From NCBI GenBank assembly GCA_033398695.1, contig CM065815.1, forward strand, positions 143,265,001 through 143,329,000: 64,000 nt of DNA. The letters run 5' to 3'. Below, in pieces: positions 11,425 through 21,278 of the stretch. Positions within the stretch are counted from its first letter, which is position 1, and each line of letters begins with the position of its first letter. Below the pieces are notes generated by a model. That model saw nothing but the letters and a program-made list of their open reading frames with translations, was not told the DNA's origin and searched no databases. A program made the position numbers and the translations under genes. This stretch comes from Orobanche coerulescens. Its lineage: Eukaryota > Streptophyta > Magnoliopsida > Lamiales > Orobanchaceae.

Positions 11425-12688
11425 CTAACTAGAAAAAACTGACGCTCCATCTAAACGGATTAAACGAAGCAGCTCTTGAGGGGCCTCATCCCAGACCTTC
11501 AGATCTACCACTCCATGTCCCATCTTCGCAAGGTAATCTGCACACCTATTCCCTTCTCGTTTCGTATGAAGGAACTCAATCTCCAATGGTAGCCTCTTAT
11601 ATTTCCTGCATTCCTCAAGGATATTATGCAAAGGGTGATCACTGGTATCCTTTGCTTTAATTAAGTTATACACCACTTCAGAGTTCGTCTCAACCATAAT
11701 CTTCTCAAATCTTCTGTCCCAAGCAAGCTTGAGCCCCTCCCGGATTGCAAGCAATTCAGCAACATTAATAGAAACCCCACTCAATTTCCGAGCAAAGCCA
11801 AACAACCACCTTCCTTCCCCATCACGAACTAACCCCCCCAGTTCAAACCGAGCCGGAATGTGAAAAGACGCTGGCATCACAGTTCAGTTTAACCCACGGA
11901 GGGTATGGCTTCTTCCAACTCATAGAGGCATTCCCCACTTCTTCCCTCCGTTTCCTCACAACCGAGAAGCCTCGCACATGTTCATCCACCATGCGAAAAA
12001 TATTGGCTTTAGCAGCATTAGCCGTGTTGTTCTGTTGCCCATAAACCCGACTGTTCCTTCGCTTCCAAAGAATCCAAATCGTGCAAAGAAACACCACAGG
12101 CCATGGAGCATCAGGTGACACAATATTACGAAAGCTCTTGCCCGTCAGGTTTCGCTTAATCCAATCATCAGGCCCAAGCGAGAAAAATTCGACCCATTGC
12201 GATGGGGCAATAATCAGTTCCCAAATATTTCTAGCTTCCACACAGGAGCGTCGAATATGCTCCGCATCCTCAACATTCCCACTACACATAGAACCGAGTG
12301 GCTCGTTTCGCAGGCCATAACCATAAAGGAGTAAATTAGTAACCAATCTCCCATGATTACCAAGCCAAACAAAGAATTTTAATTTGGCTTGGCATCTCAA
12401 CTTCCAAATCCATTGCCATGTACCAGCTGTTGAGGGGAAAATGGGGGCACTACTCTTCCTCATCCACTCATATGCATCTCGACATGTTAAATTCCCCTTT
12501 GGCGAACCCAAGAAAACCAACCGGTCCTCATCATACACATTCTCCGGCATCGGAAAAGCAAGCATCTTAGTTCGCACAACATCTGGCAACTGAGTATACA
12601 AGAGTCCCAAATTCCAACCCTTGTTGCAGTCCCAAATCTGGTGGACATGTAGCGATTTATCTCTGTCATCAATATCCCAATCCATCAT
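11425..12688 (-). pseudogene. LINE ORF2 C-terminus: zf-RVT plus RVT_3-type RNase H
   Basis: 12688-11843 encodes a zf-RVT region (WIWKLRCQAKLKFFVWLG and the later CSGNVEDAEHIRRSC, a weakened Cys/His cluster), then the first RNase H strand (PPWVKLNCDAS, first catalytic Asp). A frameshift near 11845-11880 separates it from 11880-11425, which continues the RNase H fold: LGGLVRDGEGRWLFGFARKL, INVAELLAIREGLKLAWD (catalytic Glu), VETNSEVVYNLI (Asp replaced by Glu or shifted) and HTKREGNRCADYLAKMG (last Asp). RNase H of this type removes RNA from hybrids in plant L1 elements. It is unlikely to be functional because of the shift and the missing RT. Confidence 0.82.
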
Positions 12689-12693
12689 ATCTG

Positions 12694-12698
12694 CAATT
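12694..12698. repeat. Copia target-site duplication, left copy (CAATT)
   Basis: CAATT precedes the left LTR and recurs exactly after the right LTR at 18045-18049. Confidence 0.92.
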
Positions 12699-13072
12699 TG
12701 TTGGAAATTAACGGATCATTATAGTGAATTCTTAATGATTTGAGAGAAAAATATTTGTTCAATTATCACTCAAGAATAGATACAAACTCACAAAATAGAA
12801 AAACTCTCAAACTCACTCAATCTCAACTTGGATTGTTATTCACTCTTTGAACTCACTCTTGGAGATGGGATGGTTACAAATGCTACAAACAAGTCTTATT
12901 TATAGGTAGTAAACATGGTGTGAAACCATGGTGTGAAAGGATCAACCATGATGAGGTGTTGTGAAGTTTCCGATCCTTTTCTTGTCAAACTTGCCAACTA
13001 ATTGTTCAAAGGTAGATGGCTTCACATGTTTAATTACTTAGCCTCCATTCTAGAAGGGTTTGAATTCTAACA
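12699..13072 (-). repeat. 3' LTR of the copia element
   Basis: Starts TGTTGGAAATTAACGG and ends GAATTCTAACA on plus, and matches 17671-18044 closely. On its right, CTCCCCCTC (minus GAGGGGGAG) is the polypurine tract for plus-strand priming. Confidence 0.94.
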
Positions 13073-13088
13073 CTCCCCCTCAAACCCG
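13073..13088 (-). other. Polypurine tract of the copia element
   Basis: Minus strand reads GGGTTTGAGGGGGAG directly against the 3' LTR, the usual place and composition for the plus-strand primer. Confidence 0.8.
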
Positions 13089-14985
13089 ACTTTGCATTCC
13101 GAGTAATTTTCGAAACTCATAAATCTTTGTTGCGGATAAGCTCTTCGTAAATATGTCTGCAACTTGATCTTCTGTATTGACTGGTTTCATGTCAATATCT
13201 CCTATGAGTACCTTCTCTCGTAAGAAATGATAATGTACTTCGACATGTTTGGTCCGAGCATGAAATCTGGATTCTCGGCCAACGAAGCTGGCGATGATTG
13301 TCACGGTGTAATGCAACTCCATCTTCTATTGGTTGGTTCAAATCCTTCATGAGTTGAGTCAATCAAGCACACTCTTGTGCTGACATCGCCACTGCTCTAT
13401 ATTCCGCTTCAGTAGTTGAAAGAGAAACGGTAGGTTGTCTCTTACTGCACCATGATATAGCTCCCGAACCAAGATTGAATATATATCCTGTAGTCGATCT
13501 CCTGGTATCATAGTCTCCGGCATAGTCAGCATCACAATAGCCGCTGACCTTGCTTTGTACTCCCTTCTTGTAGAAAAGTCCCCAATTAATTGTGCCTTTA
13601 ACATATCTCAGGATCCTTTTGACTGCTTCGAGATGTGGCTTCTTAGGTTTCTGCATGAACCTGCTAGTAACACCTACAGCGAATGCTATATCAGGTCTGT
13701 AAAGAGTTAGATAGATAAGACTACCTACTATCTGTCGGTACATTCTTGTGTCCTCCAAGTCTTTCCCATCGTAGGCACACAACTTCAAGTTTGGCTCCAT
13801 TGGGGTAGATATTGGCTTGCAGTCAGTTAGCCCAAACTTCTCGATTAAATCCTTTGCATATTTCTGCTGACCAAGAAATATACCATCATCTGTTCTTTCG
13901 ACTTCCAATCCTAGGAAGTGTTTCAGTTCACCAAGTTCCTTCATTTGAAATCGGACTGACAAGTTTGCCCTTGTTTGTTGAATCTCGTCTTCGTCATCGC
14001 CAGTGATGATTAGATCATCCACATATACAAGGACTACTGCTAGCTTGCCTCCTTGAGTTTTCACGAACAAGCTTGAATCTGCTGGGGCAACATGATAACC
14101 ACTTTGGATTAGAAACTCAGCAATTTTCCCGTACCATGCTCGGGGTGCCTGTTTCAAGCCATACAACGCCTTTTTCAACTTGCACACGTACTCAGGCTTT
14201 TCATGATTCACAAATCCTTTGGGTTGATCAATATAGATATCACGATCAAGTTCCCCATGTAAAAACGCATTCTTCACATACATTTGCCATAATTTCCAAG
14301 ACTTACTTGCTGCTAAGGCTAGTAAGACACGAACTGTAGTAATCTTTGTAACTGGACTAAACGTCTCGTCATAGTCTATGCCATACTCTTGAGAGAATCC
14401 ACAAACAACTAATCGAGCCTTGTACCGCTCAATTGTACCATTTGGACGAATCTTCAACTTGTAAACCCATTTGCAGGATATGGGTCTAACACCTTCAGGT
14501 TTTGGCATTAAATTCCAAGTTTGATTTTGTTTTAATGCCAAAATCTCTTCTTCCATGGCCTTTCTCCACTCTGGACTATTTAATGCTTCTTCAAATGTAC
14601 TTGGCTCTTTGACTTCAAAGATAAGCGGATCTACATACTTTGGATTTGGCCGTCTTTCTTTGGTTGACCTTCGCACTTGAGGTTGTGAAGGTTCCTGCTC
14701 TTCCGGTTGACTAGTCTGTACTTCATCTGGTGTTTCATGTACACCTGTTCTCCAAGGGCTTCTTGATTTGGACCGTACCTCAACTTGATCCGACGGGGAT
14801 CTTGGTTCTTCTATGTCATTGTTGTCTTGAGAGGAATGTAGCTGCAACTTGCTTTGTAGCTTTCCTTGCAGCTCATGTGTATTTGGTAATGCCACCTTGT
14901 TTGCCCACCATGAAGATGCCTCATCAAATACAACATTTCGTGAGATATAAATCTTGTTTGTATTTGGATCGCAGCATCTTCAGCC
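13080..14985 (-). pseudogene. Copia reverse transcriptase and RNase H (broken)
   Basis: The main frame, 14895-13363, holds the [60 protein letters not shown], the catalytic block [14 protein letters not shown], and [10 protein letters not shown]. RNase H follows, with [19 protein letters not shown] and [10 protein letters not shown] frameshift near 13340-13363 moves the last part into another frame (13322-13080: HARTKHVEVHYHFLREKV, then DQVADIFTKSL). Upstream, a TGA near 14983 separates it from the integrase tail. The ATG at 14895 is not a real start; the region is part of a gag-pol polyprotein. Confidence 0.93.
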
Positions 14986-15849
14986 TTTCTTTTGTTCATC
15001 ATATCCAACGAATATGCAGCAGACAGCTTTCTTGTCGAACTTGGTGCGATCTTCATCTGTAATAAACACATAACATACACAACCAAACACTCGAAAATAA
15101 TTCACTGTTGGTTTTACATTATACAATTTTTGAAATGGTGAAATAAATTCCAGCCTCGGTTGTGGTAGCCTGTTGGTGATATAGACTACTGTCTTCATGC
15201 ATTCTGCCCAAAATCTTGTATCAACATTCTTTGCATGTAGAAGACTTCTACATGTCTCTGCTAGGTGACGGTTCTTCCTCTCCGCTACTCCATTTTGTTG
15301 TGGAGTTTTTGCTCAAGTTAGTTGCCTTCGGATGTTGCACTCCTTGAGGTAGTTGTTGAATTCATTAGAAGTGTATTCTCCTCCATTATCAGTACGGAGG
15401 CACTTGATCTTCCTTCCAAACTCACGTTCTACCGTATCTTTGAATTTCCTGAATTTTTCAAAAGCCTCATCTTTATGCTTCAAGAAATATACCCATACAT
15501 ACCTTGAGAAATCATCAATAAAGGTTATCAGATATTGATAACCGCTTGTTGACTTTGGTTTGATCTTCCCAAGCACATCTGAGTGGACCAATTCCAACGG
15601 CTCCCTTGCTTTGAACTTTGACTCTTTGTAAGGCAGTTGATGTGCCTTACCATATTGACATCCAGCACACACAGTGTCATGTTGGATCTCGAGTTGAGGA
15701 AGTCCCCTCAGCATGGACTTCTTCATCATAATTTTCAGTTTGCCATAATTGACATGCCCAAGTCGTGCATGCCATTGGTCTCCAGTGTCACTTCTCCTAG
15801 CCTTCTCAACATAGGCTTCTTCAGCTGACATCACATAGATAGCCTTCAT
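14980..15849 (-). pseudogene. Copia integrase (broken)
   Basis: 15849-15313 carries the GAG-pre-integrase zinc region ([30 protein letters not shown]) and the integrase core with the first catalytic Asp in [10 protein letters not shown] and the second in [15 protein letters not shown] at about 15313, where related elements usually have Cys, interrupts the frame. The core then continues as TPQQNGVAERKNR with its catalytic Glu, followed by 15198-14980 (VYITNRLPQPRLEFISPF, FGCVCYVF) up to a second TGA. The frame differs from that of gag-protease, so there is also a shift near 15846. Confidence 0.92.
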
Positions 15850-17302
15850 TGTCCTTCCACAAACGGTGTACCTATGACTTTCAATTCACGATACACTTTC
15901 ACATCGTTCGGGCCAAACAACACATAATTACCTGAAGCAGTTAATTGTGGTACTGACAACAGGTTCTTCTTCATCCCTGGGACATGATAGACATTGTCGA
16001 GTTGTACTTTTTCATGTACGTACCTTTGTGGCAGTTGTGTCTTGCCAACATGGGCTATTGGTAATTGTGTGTTATCAGCTGTCACAATAACTCGATCTCC
16101 ATTGTACTTGGTCATACTTACAAGTTTCAACTCATCTATGGTCATATGATTGGAACAACCAGAGTCAACGATCCAATCATTCTTGTAATCGACTAACTTC
16201 TCACATACCGCAGTAAGTGCGAATTCCTCTCTTGGGCCTTTCCCTCGTGTATCGGTAGTATCTACCTCCTCGGCATAGAAGGAAGTCTCGAAATCCCAAT
16301 CTTCTTCTCCTGGAGCTTCGTCCTTAGATGTTGTTGCTGCATTTCCTTTAACTCTCTTGGACCAGCAATTTTTTGCATAATGTCCTTTCTTGCCGCAATT
16401 AAAACATTCGTCACTTTGACGATCCTTTTGTTGCCACCGGTTCTGACCATTTCGATTATGTTGAGCTCCTCGAGCTCCCCCTGACTGGAAACCTCTATCT
16501 TGGTTTCCTCGAACATCTCTTTCTTGACTATTGAATCTCCCGAAACCACGTCCTCGTCCTCGACCACGACCACGTCCTCGTCCGCGTCCTTGATTGTCTC
16601 TTCTATTAGTGAAAAGGGCTGTCTCTTCACTATTGGTTGCTCGACTAGACGTGGGTTTATCTAGATCCTCTTCATTAATGAGCAAATTCTCCAGATCTGC
16701 TAAAGTAGGCTCGGTGGCCCAGCCCCGAGTTGCCGTGATAATACTCTTATACTCCGGCTTCAATCCGTGGATGATAATTCTTTTCATCCTGGTTTGTGTA
16801 ATGCCATTTTCAGGATCTAGTTTAGAAATCTCATCACAAAGAGATTTCACCTTTGAGAAATATTGACTCACAGACATATTTCTCTGGGAGATCGACAAAA
16901 GCTCATTTTCAAGCCTTTGTAATTTTGCATCATTTTTCTTCGCGAAAATAGCCGCTAATGTATCCCAAGCTTCCTTCGGTGTTCCGACATCTTTGATCCG
17001 CTGGAGAAATTCATCTTCTACAGCTACAGTTAAGGCATACATAGCTTTGCCTGCCTTAACCTTCAATTTCTTTAAAGCATCGTGGTCGGTGGCCTTTGAT
17101 GTGCAGTATCTGGTCGTACCGGTGTTGAGGTTGAGATATCGGAGGTTGTGTCTGTGCTTTTGGCCTCCCTTGGTGGTGTTGTCTCAGCTCCGTTCACGAT
17201 ATCCCATAAGTCTTGCCCGAGTAGGTAAAACTTCATACGGGTACTCCATGACCCATAATTATTGTTATTGAGCTTCTCAATAGAGGTCGTAAAATCAGCC
17301 AT
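15846..17302 (-). pseudogene. Copia gag and protease (frameshifted)
   Basis: Gag starts at ATG 17302 (MADFTTSIEKLNNNNYGSWS, typical of copia gag). This frame ends at 17072, but the homologous reading moves to another frame near 17100, giving 17066-15846. That frame holds the UBN2-type gag body (VGTPKEAWDTLAAIF, NELLSISQRNMSVSQYFSKV), an Arg/Gly-rich stretch, the zinc knuckle CFNCGKKGHYAKNC and the protease active site WIVDSGCSNHMT. The protein would form the particle and mature the polyprotein. One frameshift near 17100 disables it. Confidence 0.93.
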
Positions 17303-17657
17303 TATTTTAACAAAGCTTCTGGGACCAAAAGTATAGTTTTTGAATTTTTTGGGGTCAAAATAAAAAATTTCGGAAATTTAGGGACTGAATTAAAAAAAAT
17401 TCGAAAGTTCAGGGACCAGTATGTAATTTCTGGAAAACTTATTTGCAGAAATTACTGTTCATCATCTTCAACTTTGAGACTATTCTTTCGGCAGCCCGTA
17501 CGGCTTCGTCTGACGTCGGTTTTGTATTCCGAAAATACCTCCGAACTCGTCTCGACGCAAGGAATCTAACGATATCCTCAAAACTGAGTTTCGACCACCT
17601 TTGTAAAACTCGAAATTTTCAGCCATCTACCATTTTCGATTAGCACTCCATACCTTT
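17303..17657 (-). other. Copia untranslated leader
   Basis: About 350 bases between primer site and gag start. No gene is visible. Repeated phrases such as 'ggaccaaaagtatag' and 'ggaccagtatgtaat' give it low complexity. Confidence 0.55.
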
Positions 17658-17668
17658 CTCCGATACCA
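17658..17668 (-). other. Primer-binding site of the copia element
   Basis: Minus strand reads TGGTATCGGAG two bases inside the 5' LTR, an imperfect match to the initiator-Met tRNA primer site. Confidence 0.82.
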
Positions 17669-17670
17669 CT

Positions 17671-18044
17671 TGTTGGAAATTAACGGATCATTATAGTGAA
17701 TTTCTAATGATTTGAGAGAAAAATATTTGTTCTATTATCACTCAAGAATAGATACAAACTCACAAAATAGAAAAACTCTCAAACTCACTCAATCTCAACT
17801 TGGATTGTTATTCACTCTTTGAACTCACTCTTGGAGATGAGATGGTTACAAATGCTACAAACAAGTCTTATTTATAGGTAGTAAACATGGTGTGAAACCA
17901 TGGTGTGAAAGGATCAACCATGATGAGGTGTTGTGAAGTTTCTCATCCTTTTCTTGTCAAACTTGCCAACTAATTGTTCAAAGATAGATGACTTCACATG
18001 TTTAATTACTTAGCCTCCATTCTAGAAGGGTTTGAATTCTAACA
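17671..18044 (-). repeat. 5' LTR of the copia element
   Basis: 374 bp, the same length as the 3' LTR and differing at only a few positions by eye. It contains CTTATTTATAGG on plus near 17867, that is TATAAATAAG on minus, a likely TATA box. Confidence 0.94.
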
Positions 18045-18049
18045 CAATT
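18045..18049. repeat. Copia target-site duplication, right copy (CAATT)
   Basis: Exact partner of 12694-12698. Confidence 0.92.
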
Positions 18050-18059
18050 GGATTCAATC

Positions 18060-19067
18060 CCACGCAGCTGATACGACATGAGTGACCCGCCCCTAATATA
18101 CTTGCCTGTGAGAAATGTGATGAAAAAATACACGCTGATTATAAGTACTTACTTAGTTGATTGAAGAATAATTCAAAACCAATATAGCATGGAATATTTT
18201 AGATCAAAAGAATCTAAAAATAAAAAATACCACGTATAAGAGAGAGTTAAAGTGGTGCTCCGTATACGTTTTGCAATTTATATATATATATATATTTATT
18301 TGGTCAACATAAGAATTGAACCAATTAATATAGCCAAATTTATTATGCCTCGACAAAAAAATTGATCAAATTAAATAATAGAATTATTAACTCGTGCAAA
18401 ACGATTGTGAGGCAAAAAAATACATATTGATTTTGAGTATTTATTCAGATTATTCAATCAATGTGAGATTTAAATTTATATATAAACACTATTAATATAA
18501 ATCTAATAATTGGAAAAATTAAATTTTTAATAAAAATAAAACTATTCATTTGACTTAATAATCAGCCAAATTAATATTATTCAAATTATTTTTCCCAATA
18601 AAAAATAAAATTATTAAACTCAATGTGCAAAATAATTATGGAGTAAAAAATATACATTAATTATTCAAATAATTTTTTCCAATAAAAATAAAATTATTAA
18701 ACTCATTGTGCAAAATAATTATGGAGTAAAAATAAATATTAATTTAAATATTTAGATTCCCCAATCGACGGGTACAAGATCGACGTGGTATTCAAAATTT
18801 TAGATAAATGCGATTAATGTAATTCGATAATTGATCAAATTAGATTCTCCAATAAAAAATAAAGTAATTTATTTGGCTAACTCAATAAATAAGACTATTA
18901 ATATGGTCAAACTACAATTTTCAATTAACATAATATTAGAAAATAAGACGTTTATGAGATTCAAATTTTAGATAAATAGAATTATTTAAATTTAATAATC
19001 AAACAAATTATTTTTTTACTAAAAGATTAAACTATTTATTTGTCCAACTTAATAATTGGCCAAATTA

Positions 19068-19122
<55 letters not shown>

Positions 19123-19200
19123 TACTAAATGTTCAACAACAATAAATTTCAAAAGAATATCTTTAGAATATTAAATTAAATTAAAGGAAAACTAATATTC
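18060..19200. repeat. AT-rich degenerate repeat domain, right part
   Basis: No gene is visible. It continues the phrase family of 10960-11377 (near 18290, 18523, 18852 and 19016). A tandem duplication of about 85 bp sits at roughly 18573-18735 (AAATTATTAAACTCA followed by TGTGCAAAATAATTATGGAG, twice). It ends in a (TA)n-(GA)n microsatellite at 19069-19118. Confidence 0.55.
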
Positions 19201-19213
19201 AAAAAATTCTTTC

Positions 19214-19830
19214 ATGACGGAGATCTTCGATGGACCTCCCGCCGATCAGTTTTTCCGGCGGGACCGCCGCAAGCCGCCGACCGGCCTATTTTTTTTCACC
19301 AAGCCGCCGACAGCCTACCACTTTTTTTTAGTATTTTTTTTTCGTCAGGCCACCTTTGGCGGTCGGCAGATCTCCGACTGCCGGCTATATATTTTTTTTT
19401 GCGTCAGGCCACCGACTTGCTTTTCGATTGCGCGACCGCGGGAAGCCGACAATTTTATTTTTTATTTTTTTTTACGCTAGGCTGGCCGACCTGCTTTCTA
19501 GCGGGCCACCGGCGGCGGACGGCCATTTTTGTTTTATCATGGGCCTGGAGGCCGGTCAATTTTTTTTTACGCCAATCCCGCCGACTTGCTTTCCGGTGGG
19601 CCACCTCCATCGGCAGACCCAACCTACTTTTCGACCGGCCGCTGCCGATGGACCTCTTGCGGCAGACCATTTTTTTTTTGTTTCTTTTAACGGCAGGCCC
19701 GCCGACCTGCTTTCCAATGGCCGACCGTTTTATTTGGCCTGCCGACATACTTTTCGATAATCCTTAATATTTTTTTTTCATTTTTTTAAATGACAGGCTC
19801 GTCGACTGCCGATAGATTTTGGGAACCAAT
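19214..19830. repeat. Poly-T / GC-rich degenerate repeat block
   Basis: Runs of 8-11 T alternate with GC-rich pieces around GCCGACCTGCTTTCC (variants near 19410, 19485, 19575 and 19700). Several frames stay open together because of the composition, but none has a recognisable domain. The spacing is irregular (about 70-120 bases), so it is either a decayed tandem repeat or subterminal repeats of a DNA transposon. Function unknown. Confidence 0.4.
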
Positions 19831-20131
19831 ATATTTTTTTCTATCAAGATAATATGATAATTTATATATTTTAATCTAATTATAACACCGCCATCGTGTC
19901 ATTATGGCACAAATTATCTCTAGTAATAAAATACAATACAAAAATAGAAGTTGCTCACATATAAGTTGAATTTTTTTATTATAAAAATCAATATATACTA
20001 TATTTAATATATATTATATTTATTTTTTTGTATGACCGTATATTACTCGGGCTTTAGTTTTTACTAGTAGATTTTTTTATTTATTAGACCTTACAATATT
20101 GATCATATTCTTCCGACTGATATTTGACTAT
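19831..20131. other. AT-rich spacer
   Basis: No gene, RNA or clear repeat is seen here. Confidence 0.5.
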
Positions 20132-20140
20132 TTAGAAAAA
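20132..20140. repeat. 9-bp target duplication, left copy (TTAGAAAAA)
   Basis: Matches 20918-20926 exactly. A 9-bp duplication is typical of Mutator-like elements. Confidence 0.85.
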
Positions 20141-20917
20141 GAGAAAATTATATAAAAACCACTATATTTTGTAATTTTTTCGGATTAACCACTGTAATAA
20201 TATTTTTCTTTGTTAACCACTGAAAGTTTGTTTTTATTTTTAAAAAAAAAACACTATTACCGGATATCACATGTTTTCGAGGTTAAAAAAAGCTGATATG
20301 GTTTTTCTCATATAAATAATAATAACGTGGTATTTTTAATTGAAGAAATTGTCAATTAAGTGGCTCTTAGGACATAATAATTAAGTGGATTTACGTTTGA
20401 AAATCTCTAGAACCCCACACACTACCTTCGTCGTTCTTCTAAACCTCTCAAAACCCAACATCCACCCAGAACCAATTTTGCAATATCAAAGCGATTTTTG
20501 AAATTGGTTTTCGAAATCGAAGCAGGAAATGATTTATAAAATTTAAATTTGATATCATCGTTTGATTATTCATGGAACGAAGGATGATTCAATATTTTTA
20601 TTTAATTGGAATATATATGGAATGGCCAATCCAAAGTATGGTGGTTTCCATGAAATTTGGCCTAAAAACCACTTAATTAGCAATTTTTTAATTAAAATGC
20701 CTTGTAATTATTATTTTTAATAAAACATACCATCTAATTATTATTTTAATAAAAAATGCCGCATCAGTTTTACAACCTGAAAAAAACCTCTTACTCTTGA
20801 TTAGAATGAATTTTTTAAAAATAAAAATAAACTTTCAGTGGTTAACATAGAAAATAATTCTTTTGGTGGTTAATCCGAAAAAAATTCAAAGTATAGTAAT
20901 TTTTGTAGAATTTTCCC
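20141..20917. mobile_element. Non-autonomous Mutator-like element (777 bp)
   Basis: The ends are inverted repeats of about 110 bp. The left arm has CGGATTAACCACTG and GTTAACCACTGAAAGTTTG, and the right arm carries their reverse complements. An exact 9-bp duplication flanks it. No transposase is encoded. The centre (about 20400-20760) is unlike the arms and begins with a C/T-rich, exon- or UTR-like stretch (CACACACTACCTTCGTCGTT), so a captured host fragment is possible. Superfamily follows from the long terminal repeats and the 9-bp duplication. Confidence 0.85.
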
Positions 20918-20926
20918 TTAGAAAAA
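20918..20926. repeat. 9-bp target duplication, right copy (TTAGAAAAA)
   Basis: Exact partner of 20132-20140. Confidence 0.85.
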
Positions 20927-21278
20927 TTAGTAACTTCACAAATAAAACCACACGCTTGTTTTGCTTTTGGAATTTACCCAATAATGCTATAAATAAATAC
21001 ACAGACACGGACACGGTAAAAAAAAATTCTCTATTCTTTATTTTGTATTTTGAAATATTCTTCTTCTTTTTCAAGAAAAGAAATATAAACAAAATTCAGC
21101 GATAATTTTTTGTAATTAGCCATATTCCGATGCAGAACCACTAGCCTAACAAATGAAAAGCTGAAAATAAAAATCTAAACAGTCCACCACACAGAATAAA
21201 AAGGTCATGAAAAATTATTCCTGATTTTAACTAACACAACCAAAATTACATCCAGTAAAAAGTTACCAAAAATTTCTT

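Larger units (their letters stand above)
11378..12698 (-). mobile_element. LINE 3' fragment with RNase H, left of the copia insertion
   Basis: On the minus strand this is the C-terminal part of a plant LINE ORF2, followed at its 3' end by a run of ten T on plus (11378-11387), the remnant poly(A). The copia element at 12699-18044 interrupts its upstream side. A short stretch to the right of that element (18050 to about 18060) reads in frame with it, so the copia inserted into the LINE. RT and endonuclease are missing, as expected of 5' truncation. I could not find its target duplication. Confidence 0.75.
12699..18044 (-). mobile_element. Complete Ty1/copia element, decayed
   Basis: A 5346-bp element with 374-bp LTRs (12699-13072 and 17671-18044), both beginning TGTTGG on plus, and exact CAATT duplications. 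On the minus strand the order is LTR, iMet-type primer site, gag, protease, integrase, RT, RNase H, polypurine tract, LTR; integrase before RT is diagnostic of Ty1/copia. The LTR copies look nearly identical by eye, so it inserted recently, yet the coding region has two in-frame stops and at least three frameshifts. It sits inside the LINE fragment. Confidence 0.96.

Noticed and set aside
19214..19767. Three overlapping plus-strand and one minus-strand long ORFs
   Set aside because: They overlap in several frames, contain T-run encoded Phe stretches and have no domain. Composition explains them.
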